From Temnothorax longispinosus (lineage: Eukaryota > Arthropoda > Insecta > Hymenoptera > Formicidae), in assembly GCF_030848805.1 (NCBI RefSeq), contig NC_092358.1:12378433-12442432 (forward strand): a DNA stretch of 64,000 nt, written 5' to 3'. Made by a program: the position numbers and the translations under genes. Numbering within the stretch: the first letter of the stretch is position 1; each line of letters starts with the position of its first letter. Positions 52,627 through 62,762 of the stretch are shown here, in pieces. The notes beneath the pieces were generated by a model. That model did no database searches. It was not told where the DNA came from and saw nothing but the letters and a program-made list of their open reading frames with translations.

Positions 52627-53009
52627 TAAAAATTTTGATATCTGACACAGGATTTTTGAGAATTTTTTCAGATTTTTGTAGCCATCGATAATGTTAGTTT
52701 AAAAAATTATAACTAAATCAATTTCATAAAAAAAAAAATCTTTAAAAAAATCTGAGTGCATGTTAGAGTAAGAATAATAACATAAAAAAATCATCGATCA
52801 AATCCAAGAGGTCGAGGGTCAAACCCAGGTTGATTTGGCATGAAATGCCCCATATGTAAGTCGCAACTTTGACGCAATGGACTTTACGTTAATCATTAAT
52901 ATCTTCTTAACCATAAGCAACACAAAAAATCCCTTTTAAGGGCTGAAAGTCCTAACAACATATTTAATTCTGATTGCGATTAAACGTCTCCGATACGTCA
53001 CATATCGTA
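52627..53009. other. AT-rich spacer
   Basis: No gene or repeat recognised. Confidence 0.5.
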
Positions 53010-53175
53010 GTTATAATATGCCAAAATACACTAAAAATAGCCTATTTTTGCAACTTAACTGCAAATATCTCAAAATTGTGATGTGATAGAGCAATTTGGC
53101 AAATGGGGTCGTTCTCTGCGTCCAAAAGACTATCGAAGGCTCATTCTTGTGTTTTTTTTGTTGTACAATGTTATA
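53010..53175 (-). repeat. Dispersed repeat E, copy 2
   Basis: Inverse complement of 19965-20145, including GAGCAATTTGGCAAATGGGG and TTTTTTTGTTGTACAATGTT. Confidence 0.8.
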
Positions 53176-53300
53176 TTAAGATCATGAGAAAAATAAGTAT
53201 AACATGGTCAGGTAAAAATACATTATTAGATATAAAAAAATCTAATAATATATGCAATTTAATATAATTATATATAATAAAATCTAAAATTTGGCGCTAT
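53176..53300. other. AT-rich spacer upstream of PLE 3
   Basis: No feature. Confidence 0.5.
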
Positions 53301-53672
53301 ATGATCTTATCTTTATATAATCATATTTATGGCTTGACCTTATTATATATGAGGGTAAATCTGGTCGAATATGAATATATAAACGTGGGCCAAACGAGTA
53401 GGCAATTGCAAACAAGAATCAAGGAGCATCGTAATCATATTAATTGGAGTACTCCGAATCATTCTGTCATAACTGAACACAGATTAGAATGGAATCATGA
53501 TTTCGATTGGAATAACGTTGAAATCTTAGATAATGAATCCTATTGTGATAAACGTTTGATTTCGGAGATGATATGCATAAAAAGGCAGGCGAATGGTTTG
53601 AATTTACAGACCGATGCGGAGGGTTTACCGGACGCGTATTTAAATGTGATCGAGAGACTGTCTAAAATTTAG
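53301..53672 (+). pseudogene. Penelope GIY-YIG endonuclease, open fragment
   Basis: Same protein family as 1000-1355 but with one open frame: YINVGQTSRQLQTRIKEHRN, HSVITEHRLEWNHDFDW, LISEMICIKRQ and LPDAYLNVIERLSKI, then TAG. The GIY-YIG Tyr/Gly, catalytic Arg and Glu are present. The N-terminal 25 residues of the frame are unrelated flank; the linker zinc finger and RT are missing, so the element is 5'-truncated. Confidence 0.85.
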
Positions 53673-54194
53673 AACAACTTTATGCGAGGGTTTATTCCCT
53701 CCTCTGGTTTATACACCAGTCTCTATTATGTTAACCTTCCCACCTATGCCTCACTCATTCGCGACGTTTCGAACCGTGAAGTTTGTTGTTACAATGCGAT
53801 ATTCCGGTCTGCAATTGCTCTGTAAGTAAATCCATTAGTTATCTGATTTTAACATGGAATGCCTTTACCACATTGCGACTCCGTTTGATGGTACAGGTAG
53901 GGCTTTCGAATCTTTCTTACCCACCTAGTCTTTCAACCTGGCGAGATTATTTCTAAGATGCGAGAGATGTGGAGCGAGTGCTTACCGGCGTATCTGGAAT
54001 TTCGGCAACGGTACATCCATAGAATTTCAATCCTGGTTTTTTTAATTTTTGACTGCGTCTTTTATACTTTGTTCGTCTATTGACTACGCCTTATACTTGA
54101 CTTCTTTTTGATTATGCTTGTAAATCTTCGTATTTGACTTTATGTAACTTTTAACGCTGAAGAGGACACGAACAATGTGTCGAAACGTAAGTTA
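53673..54194 (+). mobile_element. 3' UTR / terminal repeat of PLE 3
   Basis: Related to the right arm of the first PLE: ATTATGTTAACCTTCC, CACTCATTCGCGAC, CATTGCGACTCCG, then TGAAGAGGACAC. It ends at about 54194 against R1-type sequence. No inverted copy is found on the 5' side, unlike the other two PLEs. Confidence 0.75.
54157..54186 (+). ncRNA. Hammerhead-ribozyme-like motif, PLE 3
   Basis: CTGAAGAGGACAC, a 7-nt loop, GTGTCGAAAC: a CUGANGA box, a 5-bp stem II, and GAAA in order. Flanking AACG and CGTT-like bases could pair. This is the best-preserved hammerhead-like core in the window, but the cleavage triplet was not placed with confidence. Confidence 0.5.
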
Positions 54195-55189
54195 ATATAG
54201 CTCGGTTTGCCCAGTGGCTCCCTCTATAAGAGGAGGGAGAAGACTCCCTCCCGCCTCCGGGGAAAGGCGAGGGGAGTGCCGGATTTTTACCGGCTAAAAC
54301 CTTCGGGTGTCCTTCTCGGCGCGTTTTTGATGAGGAGGGGGGCCCCGGAAAACGCACTGATTCGTCCAGGACCCCCCTTGCGCCACGCCCGGTAACTGGG
54401 CGTCTATCCCGGGGCATTTGAAATGCCTCATGGCCTTTGTAAACCTGGCTCCGAGTGGCGGGTTGAAGGGACTGCCCCAACCCGCCACCCCTCGCGTTGA
54501 AGGGGTTATTGCGACGGGCGCGCGGTTACCCCGCCCGCGCGCCCGCGCCCTCCGTTACTAGTTCCCCTTCAATATGTGGAGAACTTGGCTTCTCGCAAAT
54601 CCGATGACTCGCCTCCCGGTGAGGGGGGCAAGAACTAGCATAAAGGAGGGGGGAAGACAGAGCCGTCAGGTAGCGTAGCGACGGCGGTGCTTCCACCTCT
54701 AAGAGGTGGGGAGCGGGCCTCGAACCATAGATCGTAAGGCCCACGGCAACCGCGGCGCCTTAGCCGACGGGTGTACATCCCCCGCTCTTTGTCGTCATCT
54801 GTCCTCCTCGGTTGAGGAGGACGCTACGAGAGAACGACGACCGCCGCGTAAGCGCGGCAATCGCGGTCCCTCATCGTCGCTATCGCCGTCGGACGGGGAG
54901 CGGCAGCAGCAGAGGGGACGTCGCCGCCCGCGCGACGGCGCGGAGCACGCCGACGCAACGGCGGCGGGGACGACCGTCGTACCCGGTTTCTCGTCCCGTC
55001 GTTCCCGTTCCCACGACTACGTCGTAAGCGTAGTTGCAGCGGTGGTGGTGGCAGCGGTGGTGGCCGTCCACTGTTTTTACTGTCGGGAGGGGGGGTAACT
55101 TCCCACTTCTAACGCGTTCAGCCGCCTGCTTCTGCGACATAACTCGGCCGCAGAAGGAGGCGAACGCCTTTCACTTTTCCTCCCCCCGA

Positions 55190-55345
55190 AACCCAACCGC
55201 CGTTGGACAAAACTCCAGAGTGTCTAGCGCCGTGTCCGTCTCCTCCGGGCAGTGGTGGCAGCCGGTGGTGCGCTCCTTCCCGATGCGACACAGGTACTCC
55301 CCGAAACATCCGTGTCCGGTGAGCACCTGCGTTGCATGAAACGAC
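55190..55345 (-). pseudogene. R1-clade ORF2 C-terminal zinc-binding end
   Basis: The minus strand reads QVLTGHGCFGEYLCRIGKER, then GCHHCPEETDTALDTLEFCP. The C-x2-C-...-H/C pattern is the C-terminal nucleic-acid-binding domain of R1-type ORF2. It lies in a different frame from the RT piece upstream. Confidence 0.8.
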
Positions 55346-55439
55346 AGTCCGCTACCCTTTCTTCCTACCCAGTCCCGTAAGACCGGCTAGACGGCTTCGC
55401 GTACCCTCCTCCCCGAAAAATGTGCCTCGAGTCGAGAAT

Positions 55440-55913
55440 TCAGGAACATCTGGCGAGGAGGTCGATCGGCGGAATACCGGCGAGGGCCGTCACCCCCACG
55501 TGCGAGACGGTCCTGTACGCCCGGGCTGCCCGACTCGCGATGAGCCGTTGGACAGCCACGAGCTGTCTGCAGAGGGTGGGATCTTCTGCCACCCTCTCCG
55601 CCCATACGGGCGCTCCGTACAGCAGAACGGAGTGGACCGTCATCGCGTAGAAGCGACGCACGTGCCCGCCTGCGCCGCTCAGATTGGGCAGCAGTCTGGC
55701 GAAGCCATTGGCCATTGGCCTATCCGGTCTCTTCTCCGAATGGGGCGTGATCTCAAGTTGCGTCTGCAGCAGCGTTTGTTGCTGCTGCACTTGCGCCATC
55801 TGCGTCTGCACGCTCTGAATTTGCAGCTGTAGCTGCGTGTTGAGCTCGCGTAACGAGGTGAGGCTAACGATATCCGTCTTTTGCGCGGAAACCTTTTGTC
55901 TCAATTCATCCAA
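55440..55913 (-). pseudogene. R1-clade ORF1 coil fused to RT C-terminus
   Basis: 157 codons. Residues 1-60 are a Gln-rich coiled coil (LNTQLQLQIQSVQTQMAQVQ), as in ORF1. From about residue 70, FARLLPNLSGAGGHVRRFYA, SVLLYGAPVWAERV and RTVSHVGVTALAGIPPIDLL are RT thumb/C-terminal sequence. The joint is in frame, so an internal deletion between ORF1 and ORF2 made a chimeric open frame. Confidence 0.85.
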
Positions 55914-55964
55914 CTCTAGGTCTCTGCCCGCTCCGGTCTCCGGATCCCTGATCTTCTGGATCAG

Positions 55965-56234
55965 TTAACCGGCTGCTGCCTCGTTGAGCGCCTTCCTCAT
56001 TGTACCGCTCAAGTGCTTCAATCTCTCCGAAACCTTGTTGATACTACGCAGGCTCTCTATCATGAGGCCTGGTATCTCTACGGTTGGGGAGTATTTGAGT
56101 CTCTGAGCCTCCGTAGCCTCCAAGATTTTACGATTCCTGGAGAGGCTCGGCGGTATCGCGGGGTTCTCCAAGTCTCTCAGCATTCGCTGAACCTGGGCGA
56201 GCTCCCATTTGTTCTTCTGGAGTTCCTTCTCCAA
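55965..56234 (-). pseudogene. R1-clade ORF1 N-terminal part
   Basis: 89 codons of charged, helical sequence (KELQKNKWELAQVQRMLRDL; LMIESLRSINKVSERLKHLS; MRKALNEAAAG). It ends in a stop shortly before the fused frame; the two were probably one ORF1. Nucleic-acid chaperone function is assumed from position. Confidence 0.6.
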
Positions 56235-57020
56235 TCCTATGCCCGTGGAGACGGGGCGTCCTCGCCCCCTAAAAAGCTTTGCGCAGTGATCGCAGAGCTT
56301 TTCCTCCCCCGCAGACTCGAAATCTTGTTCGGGGGCGGGGCCGTTTTCATCGGCGTTGGTGTTGACTCGGTTGACGTTTACTTCTTTGCCACTTTCGTCC
56401 TCCGCCCGCCCACCCGGCCTAGTCCCCCCTCTTCGTCCGAGTCCTCGATGTTTATCGAGGGTCGCGTATCCACATCGATAGCAGCATTAGTCGACAGAGA
56501 CGTGTCTTTTCTCGACTGTTTGACCGCGACCTGACGCGGGACGTAGACTACAAACGTGATCGTGTCGCTGCCGTGGCGGAAAGGTAGAGGATATTGGCGT
56601 GTCCAGCGCTAGGTGCCGTCCGGCGTTAGGGAAACTCCCCCTAAATAATTCTTATTTTTTTATGTATGTTTTATGTATGTTATGTATTTTGTTATGTAAC
56701 TTTTATTGCGTTTCCCCGTAGGATTTACAATTTACAACACATTGGCGCTTTTTAAGGGACGTACCCAAACCCTTTACAAACTTTTTTTCCTTTTTGACCT
56801 GGCCATATGCGACCTTACATTTTTCTTATTTCCCTACCCTTCCTCCTCTCCCTTCGCCCTCTGCTTGTCCCATTCCGCTTCCTCCTCCTCTGCGTCCCTT
56901 TGCCTCCCCCTTTTCTATCCCGGTTCTCCCCTTCCGTCCTACTGTCATTTCTTCCCGTCCTCTTTGTCCTCGTCCGCGTCCATCAAAAACTTCTCCTCCA
57001 TCTCTCTCGAAATCTCTTCC

Positions 57021-57386
57021 TTAGACATCTTTGCCCTCCTGCTTTCTTCCATTCTCTTTTCTAATCTCTTTTTCTTCTTCTTTGTCCGCCTCTTCTTTCT
57101 CCTTTTCTCTTTCCCTTACTCTTTTTCCTTGATCCTCTAACTCCCCTTTTCCTTCCATTCTTTCCCCTTCTATTTCCATCATCCATTCCTCTCCTCCCCT
57201 TTCCTTATCCAATACCCATCCCACCGCTTCCTGCCAACTTCCTCCTCCAGCTTTCCATCTTCTACATTTTTCCCATACGTGTTCCCACGTTTCTTCCCTG
57301 TATTTGCACAACCTACATTTCTTCTTCTTTTCCCCTTCCCAGTACCTGCTCTCTCTCATCTCGTTCGCTAACCTAAACCTCGCCAC
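57021..57386 (-). pseudogene. LINE ORF2 C-terminal zinc knuckle region
   Basis: FRLANEMRESRYWEGE then CRLCKYREETWEHVWEKCRR (C-x2-C-x8-H-x4-C), followed by a charged tail with EKEKEEADKEEEKE. This is the usual ORF2 end in this type of LINE. Confidence 0.75.
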
Positions 57387-57783
57387 CCTTCTTTATCTGC
57401 TCTCACCCCATCCCTTCTTCAAATATCCCGGAATACCCCCTTCTTTTATTACCTTGTACCGCTTATTGTATTCTGATTTCTCGCTCCTCTCCCATCTCTC
57501 TTTCCTTTGCGTCTCCTTATTTCTTCCTAATAGTTTATGGTACCATTTGTCTCCATCTTCTCTCAGCCTTCCCAGTTCTTTTAACCCTACTCCTCTGTCT
57601 TCAAAGAAATTTTCTCTCTCCCGTTTTCAGCTTGTTCCAACTTTTCCTCCTTTCTACCTTCTTTTCAACTCTTCCCAACATAGCCTCGCCAGCTCACTTC
57701 CATTTCCCACCTCTAACTTTTTCTCGAATCTCCATGCCCTCATACCCGCCCTCCTTCTTAGCTTCTCCCTCTGCAGCTTTTTT

Positions 57784-58308
57784 CTAACAAGATATTACGG
57801 TGTTCTTCCATCTACTCCCAAACCATCTGATATACCTTTCCTCCAACCTTTCCATTCCTTCCCTCTCTCTCCATCCCCATATTTCTGCTCCATGTCCCAA
57901 AACCGTCCACACCAGCCTATCAAACAACCATAATCTTTTTCCCCAGTCTTTCCCAAATCTCCTCTTCCCTATGTTCCAAACCTTACCCATCACCGCGGCC
58001 GCCTTCTTGATCCTTTCCCTTACTTGCGCTTCCTGTCCTCCGTTTCTTCGAAACACGTAACCTAAATACCGAAATTTCCTTACCTCTCCTATTTCTTTTC
58101 CTTCCCATCTCCACCTTCTCTTACAATCCCTTCCTCCTCCTTTCCTAAACCTCATTATTTTTGTTTTCTCCACATTCAGCTCCAATCTCTTCCTACCTAA
58201 GTACCCTTCTAATCTTTCTAGCATGCTCCTTATTTGATCCTTATCCTCTGCGATTAGCACTACGTCATCGGCATACGCCAACGTATACACTCTCTTACCT
58301 CCTAGCAT
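57784..58308 (-). pseudogene. LINE reverse transcriptase, palm to thumb
   Basis: VYTLAYADDVVLIAEDKDQI holds the YADD active site (58275-58264). RKRLELNVEKTKIMRFRKGG and KFRYLGYVFRRNGGQEAQV are RT motifs D/E and beyond. LWLFDRLVWTVLGHGAEIWG and RYIRWF follow. It ends at a premature stop. The active site is intact within a broken ORF. Confidence 0.88.
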
Positions 58309-58577
58309 TATCCCTCCTTATTCAACCCTGCCCATTTTCTCTTCCATATCCGCTAGCATCACATTGAACAGTAACGGGCTCAACGGGCACCCCTACCTTA
58401 CCCCCCAGAACACTTCTCCCATTTCGTTTCCCCCCTTTACCCTACTTTTTGTCTCCCTTAGAATCTCCTCCGTTTTTCTCACCAGTCCTTCCCTTATTCC
58501 CATTTCTCTCATAACTTTTATTAGTACCCCTCTATCCATCGAGTTAAATGCTGCCTTAAGATCCACGAAACATGCTA

Positions 58578-58991
58578 TCAGTTTTCCCCCTTTTTTTCCA
58601 AACTTCTATTCATCAAGTAGTTCGGCACATAAATGTTATCTATAGTTCCCATTCCCCTTTTAAATCCTGTCTGGTTTTGCGGTACTATTCTCTTCCTCTC
58701 CAGCTCCTCCCTTAGCCTCTCCGCCAGAATGGCCGTATACACCTTATATAGCGACGGCATTATTGTCACCCCTCTATACTCCTCCGCCCTTTTTTCTTCC
58801 CCTTTCTTTACTATTGGTGCAATTATTCTCTTCTTGAAATTTTCCGGGCATCTTCCTCCCTTCCAAATCCTGTTGATAAACTTCCATGCCCAATTCTCCA
58901 ACTCACTCCCTCCGCGCTTCGACACCTCGTTTGGTATCCCATCCCTTCCCATTGCCTTTCCGTTTTTTAACTTCCTTATTACCTTCCTCAT
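58578..58991 (-). pseudogene. LINE reverse transcriptase, fingers
   Basis: IRKLKNGKAMGRDGIPNEV (RT motif 1), NFKKRIIAPIVKKGEEKRAE, YRGVTIMPSLYKVYTAILAE (motif 2a), IVPQNQTGFKRGMGTIDNIY. It is frameshifted from the palm piece at about 58570. The intervening 58310-58570 still shows MLADMEEKMGRV-type remnants. Confidence 0.88.
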
Positions 58992-59315
58992 TCCTTCTAG
59001 CTAATCTCCTCCTCCTTCTCTTCTTTTTTTTCCTCCGTCCCATCTTTCTTCCCCCTTCTCACTCTCCCCTTCACTCCTCCTAACAAATTCATAAAGTGCT
59101 CTTTCCATTCTTCTTCCTCTATCCCTTCCTCAATTTCCCTCCTTTTTCTTCTCTCCCTATTTACTATCTCCCATACCTCCGCCTCCCTCCTCGCTTACTC
59201 CGCTTTCCTTTCCCATCTCAGATTCTCTTCTTCCTTATTCCTCTTACATAATTTCATAAACTCCTTCCTTTTTTTTTGTATGCATTGCCTTCTTCTTTTT
59301 CCTTTCTCCATTCCC

Positions 59316-60458
59316 TCAACTTCTTCTTGCCTCTTTCTTTGCTTCTCTGCAATCCTTATTCCACCACCCCACCTTTTCCTTCTTATTTCCCTTCAACTCC
59401 TTTTTCACCCCTTTTATCGTCTCTACTATTCTTGTTTCCATTTCTTCCCATTCTTTATTTAACTCCTCCTCTTTTTTCTCTACTTCCCCAATTTTTTCTA
59501 TGAACACCTTTATTCCTTTCTCGTTCCACACTCCCATGTTTTTTTCTTCCACCCTCTTTCTCTGTTTTTATCCTCGCTTTCCTTTCTTAAAACCATTTCC
59601 AAGGGATGGTGGTCTGAGTCTACTCTATCCCCCACCGTCATGTTCTCAATCTTTTTTTTTATTTTTCCTTCCTCTATAACATAGTCAATCACCGTATCTC
59701 CTCTTCCTCCCGTAAAAGTAAATTCTCCCTCCTCGTCTCCTCTCACATTCCCATTGAATATTTCCCATCCTCTCTCCTCCAAGCAATTTACCATCAACCT
59801 CCCCTCTCTATCCATCTTTTTATCTTTCGATTTTTTCTTCCTTCCAACTGCCCTCCCCCCTTTTTTTCCTTTATACTCCCACCTTCCTGTCCAGTCCTTG
59901 CATTAAAATCTCCTCCAATTATCGTAAACCTTCCTTCTACTTTTCTTTCCATTATGTATCTCAACTCCTGCAGGGTCTCCTCCATTCCCTCCTTCTTTGC
60001 ATATACTCCTATAATATTCCAGTTCTCACCCCCTATCCTAACCTTCCCCACTACCAACCTCTCCCTATCGATTTCTATTTTTGTTCCCTTCTCTTTTAAC
60101 CCTTTTCTCATTCCCATTATCATTCTATCGCTCTCTCTTTTTTATTCTTTCTCTTCGCCCATTGCACTCCCCATTCATACCCTTTTAGTAATCTTCCCCT
60201 TATTCTTTCCCAGCCTTTTTCTCCTATCTATGTCTTTATTATGACTATCACATCTTCTTTTTTCAGCCCATCCCAAAATTCCTTATCTTTATTTTCCAAC
60301 CCTGTTACATTCCAGAACACTATCCTCCAATTCTTCCTCCTCCCCCCCTCTTCGTCTCCTCTGACTTCCGTATTGCTACTCTCCATCTCCTCCCCTATAT
60401 CCTCGTCTCTTCTTATTCCCCCTCCTCCACTCTTACTCCTCTCTCTCTCTAACGTCAC
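59316..60458 (-). pseudogene. LINE APE endonuclease and linker, in pieces
   Basis: 60458-60228: WRIVFWNVTGLENKDKEFW, the endonuclease N-terminus with Asn. 60123-59794: ENWNIIGVYAKKEG and FTIIGGDFNARTG (Asp/Asn). 59815-59510: FTFTGGRGDTVIDYVI and VGDRVDSDHHPLEMV (catalytic Asp-His). 59552-59316: a basic linker with GWWNKDCREAKKE. Frameshifts separate all four pieces. The key residues remain readable. Confidence 0.85.
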
Positions 60459-60546
60459 CTCTCCCCTCCTCCCTCTCTCCTCCGCTCTCCTTTCTTATAT
60501 TTCCCTTTTCGCCCTTTAAAACTCCCTCTTCCACATCCCATCTCCA

Positions 60547-61242
60547 TCATATGTTTTCCAATCTTATTCTCCCTGCTCTAATCCACACCCCCCTTCCTTC
60601 TCTTTTCTCTCTTCTCGCTATCTCTCTCAGTTTCCAATTCACCCTTCTTTTCTCCCATGTCAAATCCTCCGTGATTCTTTCCTTTCTACCCCTCAAACTC
60701 TTCTTTTTCTCCATCACCTCCCACTTTTGTTCTTCGTTCTCCAGTTTCATCAGCACCATTTCCCTTCCTTTTTCTGCATCCCCTTCTATTCTCTTCACCT
60801 CTATTGCCTTTACTTTAGCTCCTATTCCTTCCAATAATTTTTCTGCCTCTTCTCTCTTCTCTCCTTCTCTTACTTCCAGCCCCCTTATCATTATATTTCT
60901 TCTTCTTTTCTCCTTTCCCTTTTTTTCCATCCTTCTCTCCAGCTCTCTCATTCTCCCCTCCACCTCCTCTCTTCCGTTTCTTACCTCCTCCTTTTTCTCC
61001 TCCTTTTTCTCTTCTATTTTCTCCTCCAATCTTTTTAACTTTTCTTCCACTTTCTCCTTCTGCTTTTTTATCTCTTCCCTCTCCTCTCTCCATCTCTTCT
61101 CCTGATCCCCGAACTCTCTTCTCAGTTTCTCTATCTCTTCTCTCATCCTCCTACCCTGCTCCTTGAAGCCCTCCCTTAGCTCTTCTCTCATGGCCCTGAA
61201 GTCATTTCTTATTTCTCCCATTATCTCCCTCAGCTCCTTCAC
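60547..61242 (-). CDS. LINE ORF1 protein, open frame
   Basis: 231 codons, apparently uninterrupted. Residues 1-100 are a long coiled coil (MREELREGFKEQGRRMREEI; VEEKLKRLEEKIEEKKEEKK). From about 110, KRRRNIMIRGLEVREGEKRE and LEGIGAKVKAIEVKRIEG look like an RRM (the Transposase_22 fold of L1 ORF1p), followed by a basic C-terminal domain (SLRGRKERITEDLTWEKRRV). ORF1p binds LINE RNA as a trimer. The frame runs to the end in ENI. The sequence upstream to 61426 may extend the ORF without an ATG. It may still be translatable although ORF2 is broken. Confidence 0.75.
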   Translation of the reverse strand: MKELREIMGEIRNDFRAMREELREGFKEQGRRMREEIEKLRREFGDQEKRWREEREEIKKQKEKVEEKLKRLEEKIEEKKEEKKEEVRNGREEVEGRMRELERRMEKKGKEKRRRNIMIRGLEVREGEKREEAEKLLEGIGAKVKAIEVKRIEGDAEKGREMVLMKLENEEQKWEVMEKKKSLRGRKERITEDLTWEKRRVNWKLREIARREKREGRGVWIRAGRIRLENI

Positions 61243-61426
61243 ACCTATCTTCGACTCTTTTTTAGGAGATCTTGCCGTCTTGTTACTTCTCTCAAAAATC
61301 TTAAAAATATCATTCTTCTCTTCTCCCCCATTCTTTTCTAGTTCCTCTCTTTTTCTTTTCCATAACTCTTCTAAATTTCCCGTGCCCCCTCTACTATTTC
61401 TATCCTTTTCTTTTACTTTATCTATG

Positions 61427-61563
61427 GCTGCGTTTTGCCGAACCTCTGCTTAGCTAAGCGCAAAGTAGCAATTGAATGTGATTGGTTTTTACCTTTGAAT
61501 CCAACCAATTACACTTAATTGCTACTTTGCGCTTAGCTAAGCAGAGGTTCGGCAAAACGCAGC
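61427..61563. mobile_element. 137-bp palindromic MITE
   Basis: GCTGCGTTTTGCCGAACCTC at the left and its exact complement at the right, with inverted arms of about 55 bp (including TTAGCTAAGCGCAAAGTAGC) and a 25-bp loop. It lies exactly between the LINE 5' end and the BEL/Pao LTR end. No target duplication could be read because both neighbours are themselves insertions. Confidence 0.75.
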
Positions 61564-62330
61564 TGCTCGGGAGGGTGTGAGTCGCCCCTGATTTGCGAAT
61601 GTCCTATGGCGTGGAAACTCTCGAAGGACCAGAGGGACCGTTCCCTCACGAGATGAAATGCAATGCAACGAGCAAACGATTATTATAAGCGACTCACTGT
61701 TTCGTTGCCCGTCCCTTTTTGTAGCGGGTTTCTCTCTCTCCTTCCTCCGGTCTCGTCCTTCTGGTGGCTGGCGAGATCTTAGGCGTGCAAGCGTGCAGCA
61801 AACGGAGAAGCAATGCAAGCAAGAGAGCGGCAGGCAGGCAGGCAGAGCACAACAAAATCATCGTTTGCAAGCGACACGAAATGTGATGTCCATGCACGAA
61901 GGTCGACTGCTCCGATCGGGTCCGAAACTTGGGCGAGCGTTACTCCGATCGTGTCCGTCGTGATTTGCGTCTTGACTCGACTCTCTCTGATACGTGATTG
62001 AGCTCCGGCACTCTTCGGCTCGCGCACCTGCGAAGTACGGCCGGAGCGAGTACCAATCTCCCAAATAATTAGGCGGGCCACCCGCAGGCGGGCAGCACGA
62101 GTCGGGTGAGTCGCGCAAGTATTTACCGCGGTCCGCTAACGTTTCGCGCGAGTCATCGAACCCGTGATTGATTGTATCGATGGTACTACTCGCCGTAGTA
62201 CCCGCTTGATTTAGTACGGTTAAAGCGATCAATGACAAATATGCAACTTAATCCTACGTAAGCTAACATCAACTATATACAACTTAATGATACGGGAGCT
62301 AAACGACTATATACAGGCGAGCGCCAAACA
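61564..62330 (-). repeat. BEL/Pao 3' LTR, second copy
   Basis: Minus-strand start TGTTTGGCGCTCGCC at 62330, next to the purine tract GGTGGGCGG. It ends CCGAGCA at 61564. It shares blocks with 45163-45885 but is diverged, so the two come from different elements of one family. The TG...CA ends are intact. Confidence 0.8.
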
Positions 62331-62762
62331 TGCCGCCCACCAAAATACAACGCTTTGTATTTTACGATTCCACATCTGCGGCCCGAGGTAGGGTGCCCAT
62401 CGGCAAGGGGCACAAGATCGAGCCGTCCGCCACCCGGACCATGGCGACACGCGGGACTCCATCGCTACCCAAATGTAGCGCTTCCGCACGACCGCGCTTC
62501 CAGCGCAAGGGGGACGCGTTATCGTCTTTGCCTCGAAGGTCAATCCCGAGTGGATGAACCTACCGCCCACCCTGATAATACCCGTTGGGTCCAGAAAGGC
62601 GCGAGCTTGAGAAGAGGCTTGGGTAGTCTCTTCCGTTTCTGATTCGATCGATCTCTTCGCGACAGGATTCCGATTGTACGAGTTTTACTATAACTAATAA
62701 CGCCGAATGCGTTTCGAGTCGATCCACGGCCGAGGTCGCGGGCACCGGCTTGGCCCTGGATC
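62331..62762 (-). pseudogene. BEL/Pao pol 3' fragment with internal deletion
   Basis: The minus strand matches 43815-44045 of the first copy (AKPVPATSAVDRLETHSALL, SREEIDRIRN, FIHSGLTFEAK). It then jumps directly to the equivalent of 44950 (DDNASPLRWKRGR-like region) and runs to the purine tract. About 900 bp of integrase are missing. The 5' break is at 62762. Several frameshifts. Confidence 0.85.

Larger units (their letters stand above)
54195..56640 (-). mobile_element. R1-clade LINE with large internal deletion
   Basis: Minus strand: a 5' region from 56640, an ORF1 N-terminal coiled coil (56234-55965), a second Gln-rich coil fused to the RT C-terminus (55913-55440), a CCHC-type end domain (about 55345-55190) and a GC-rich 3' UTR to 54195. 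The endonuclease and most of the RT are gone. LLPNLSG plus LLYGAPVWA, RAYRTVSHVGVTALAGIPP and CHHCPEETDTALDTLEFCP are R1-clade signatures. Confidence 0.85.
56650..61426 (-). mobile_element. Purine-rich LINE (L1-like ORF1, APE endonuclease), decayed
   Basis: Near full-length on the minus strand: 5' UTR from about 61426, ORF1 (61242-60547), ORF2 in pieces from 60458 to 57021, then a 3' UTR with GGTCGCATATGGCCAGGTC and AAAGGGTTTGGGTACGTCCC and a tail of ACATA repeats at about 56700-56650. The coding strand is strongly purine-loaded (Glu/Lys/Arg/Gly codons AAA, GAA, AGA, GGA), so the opposite strand shows long Ser/Leu/Phe-rich false frames. Clade uncertain. Confidence 0.85.

Noticed and set aside
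56706..61105. Many plus-strand Ser/Leu/Pro frames, up to 209 codons
   Set aside because: Same cause: shadows of the minus-strand LINE, whose real domains (endonuclease, RT with YADD, zinc knuckle) are on the other strand.
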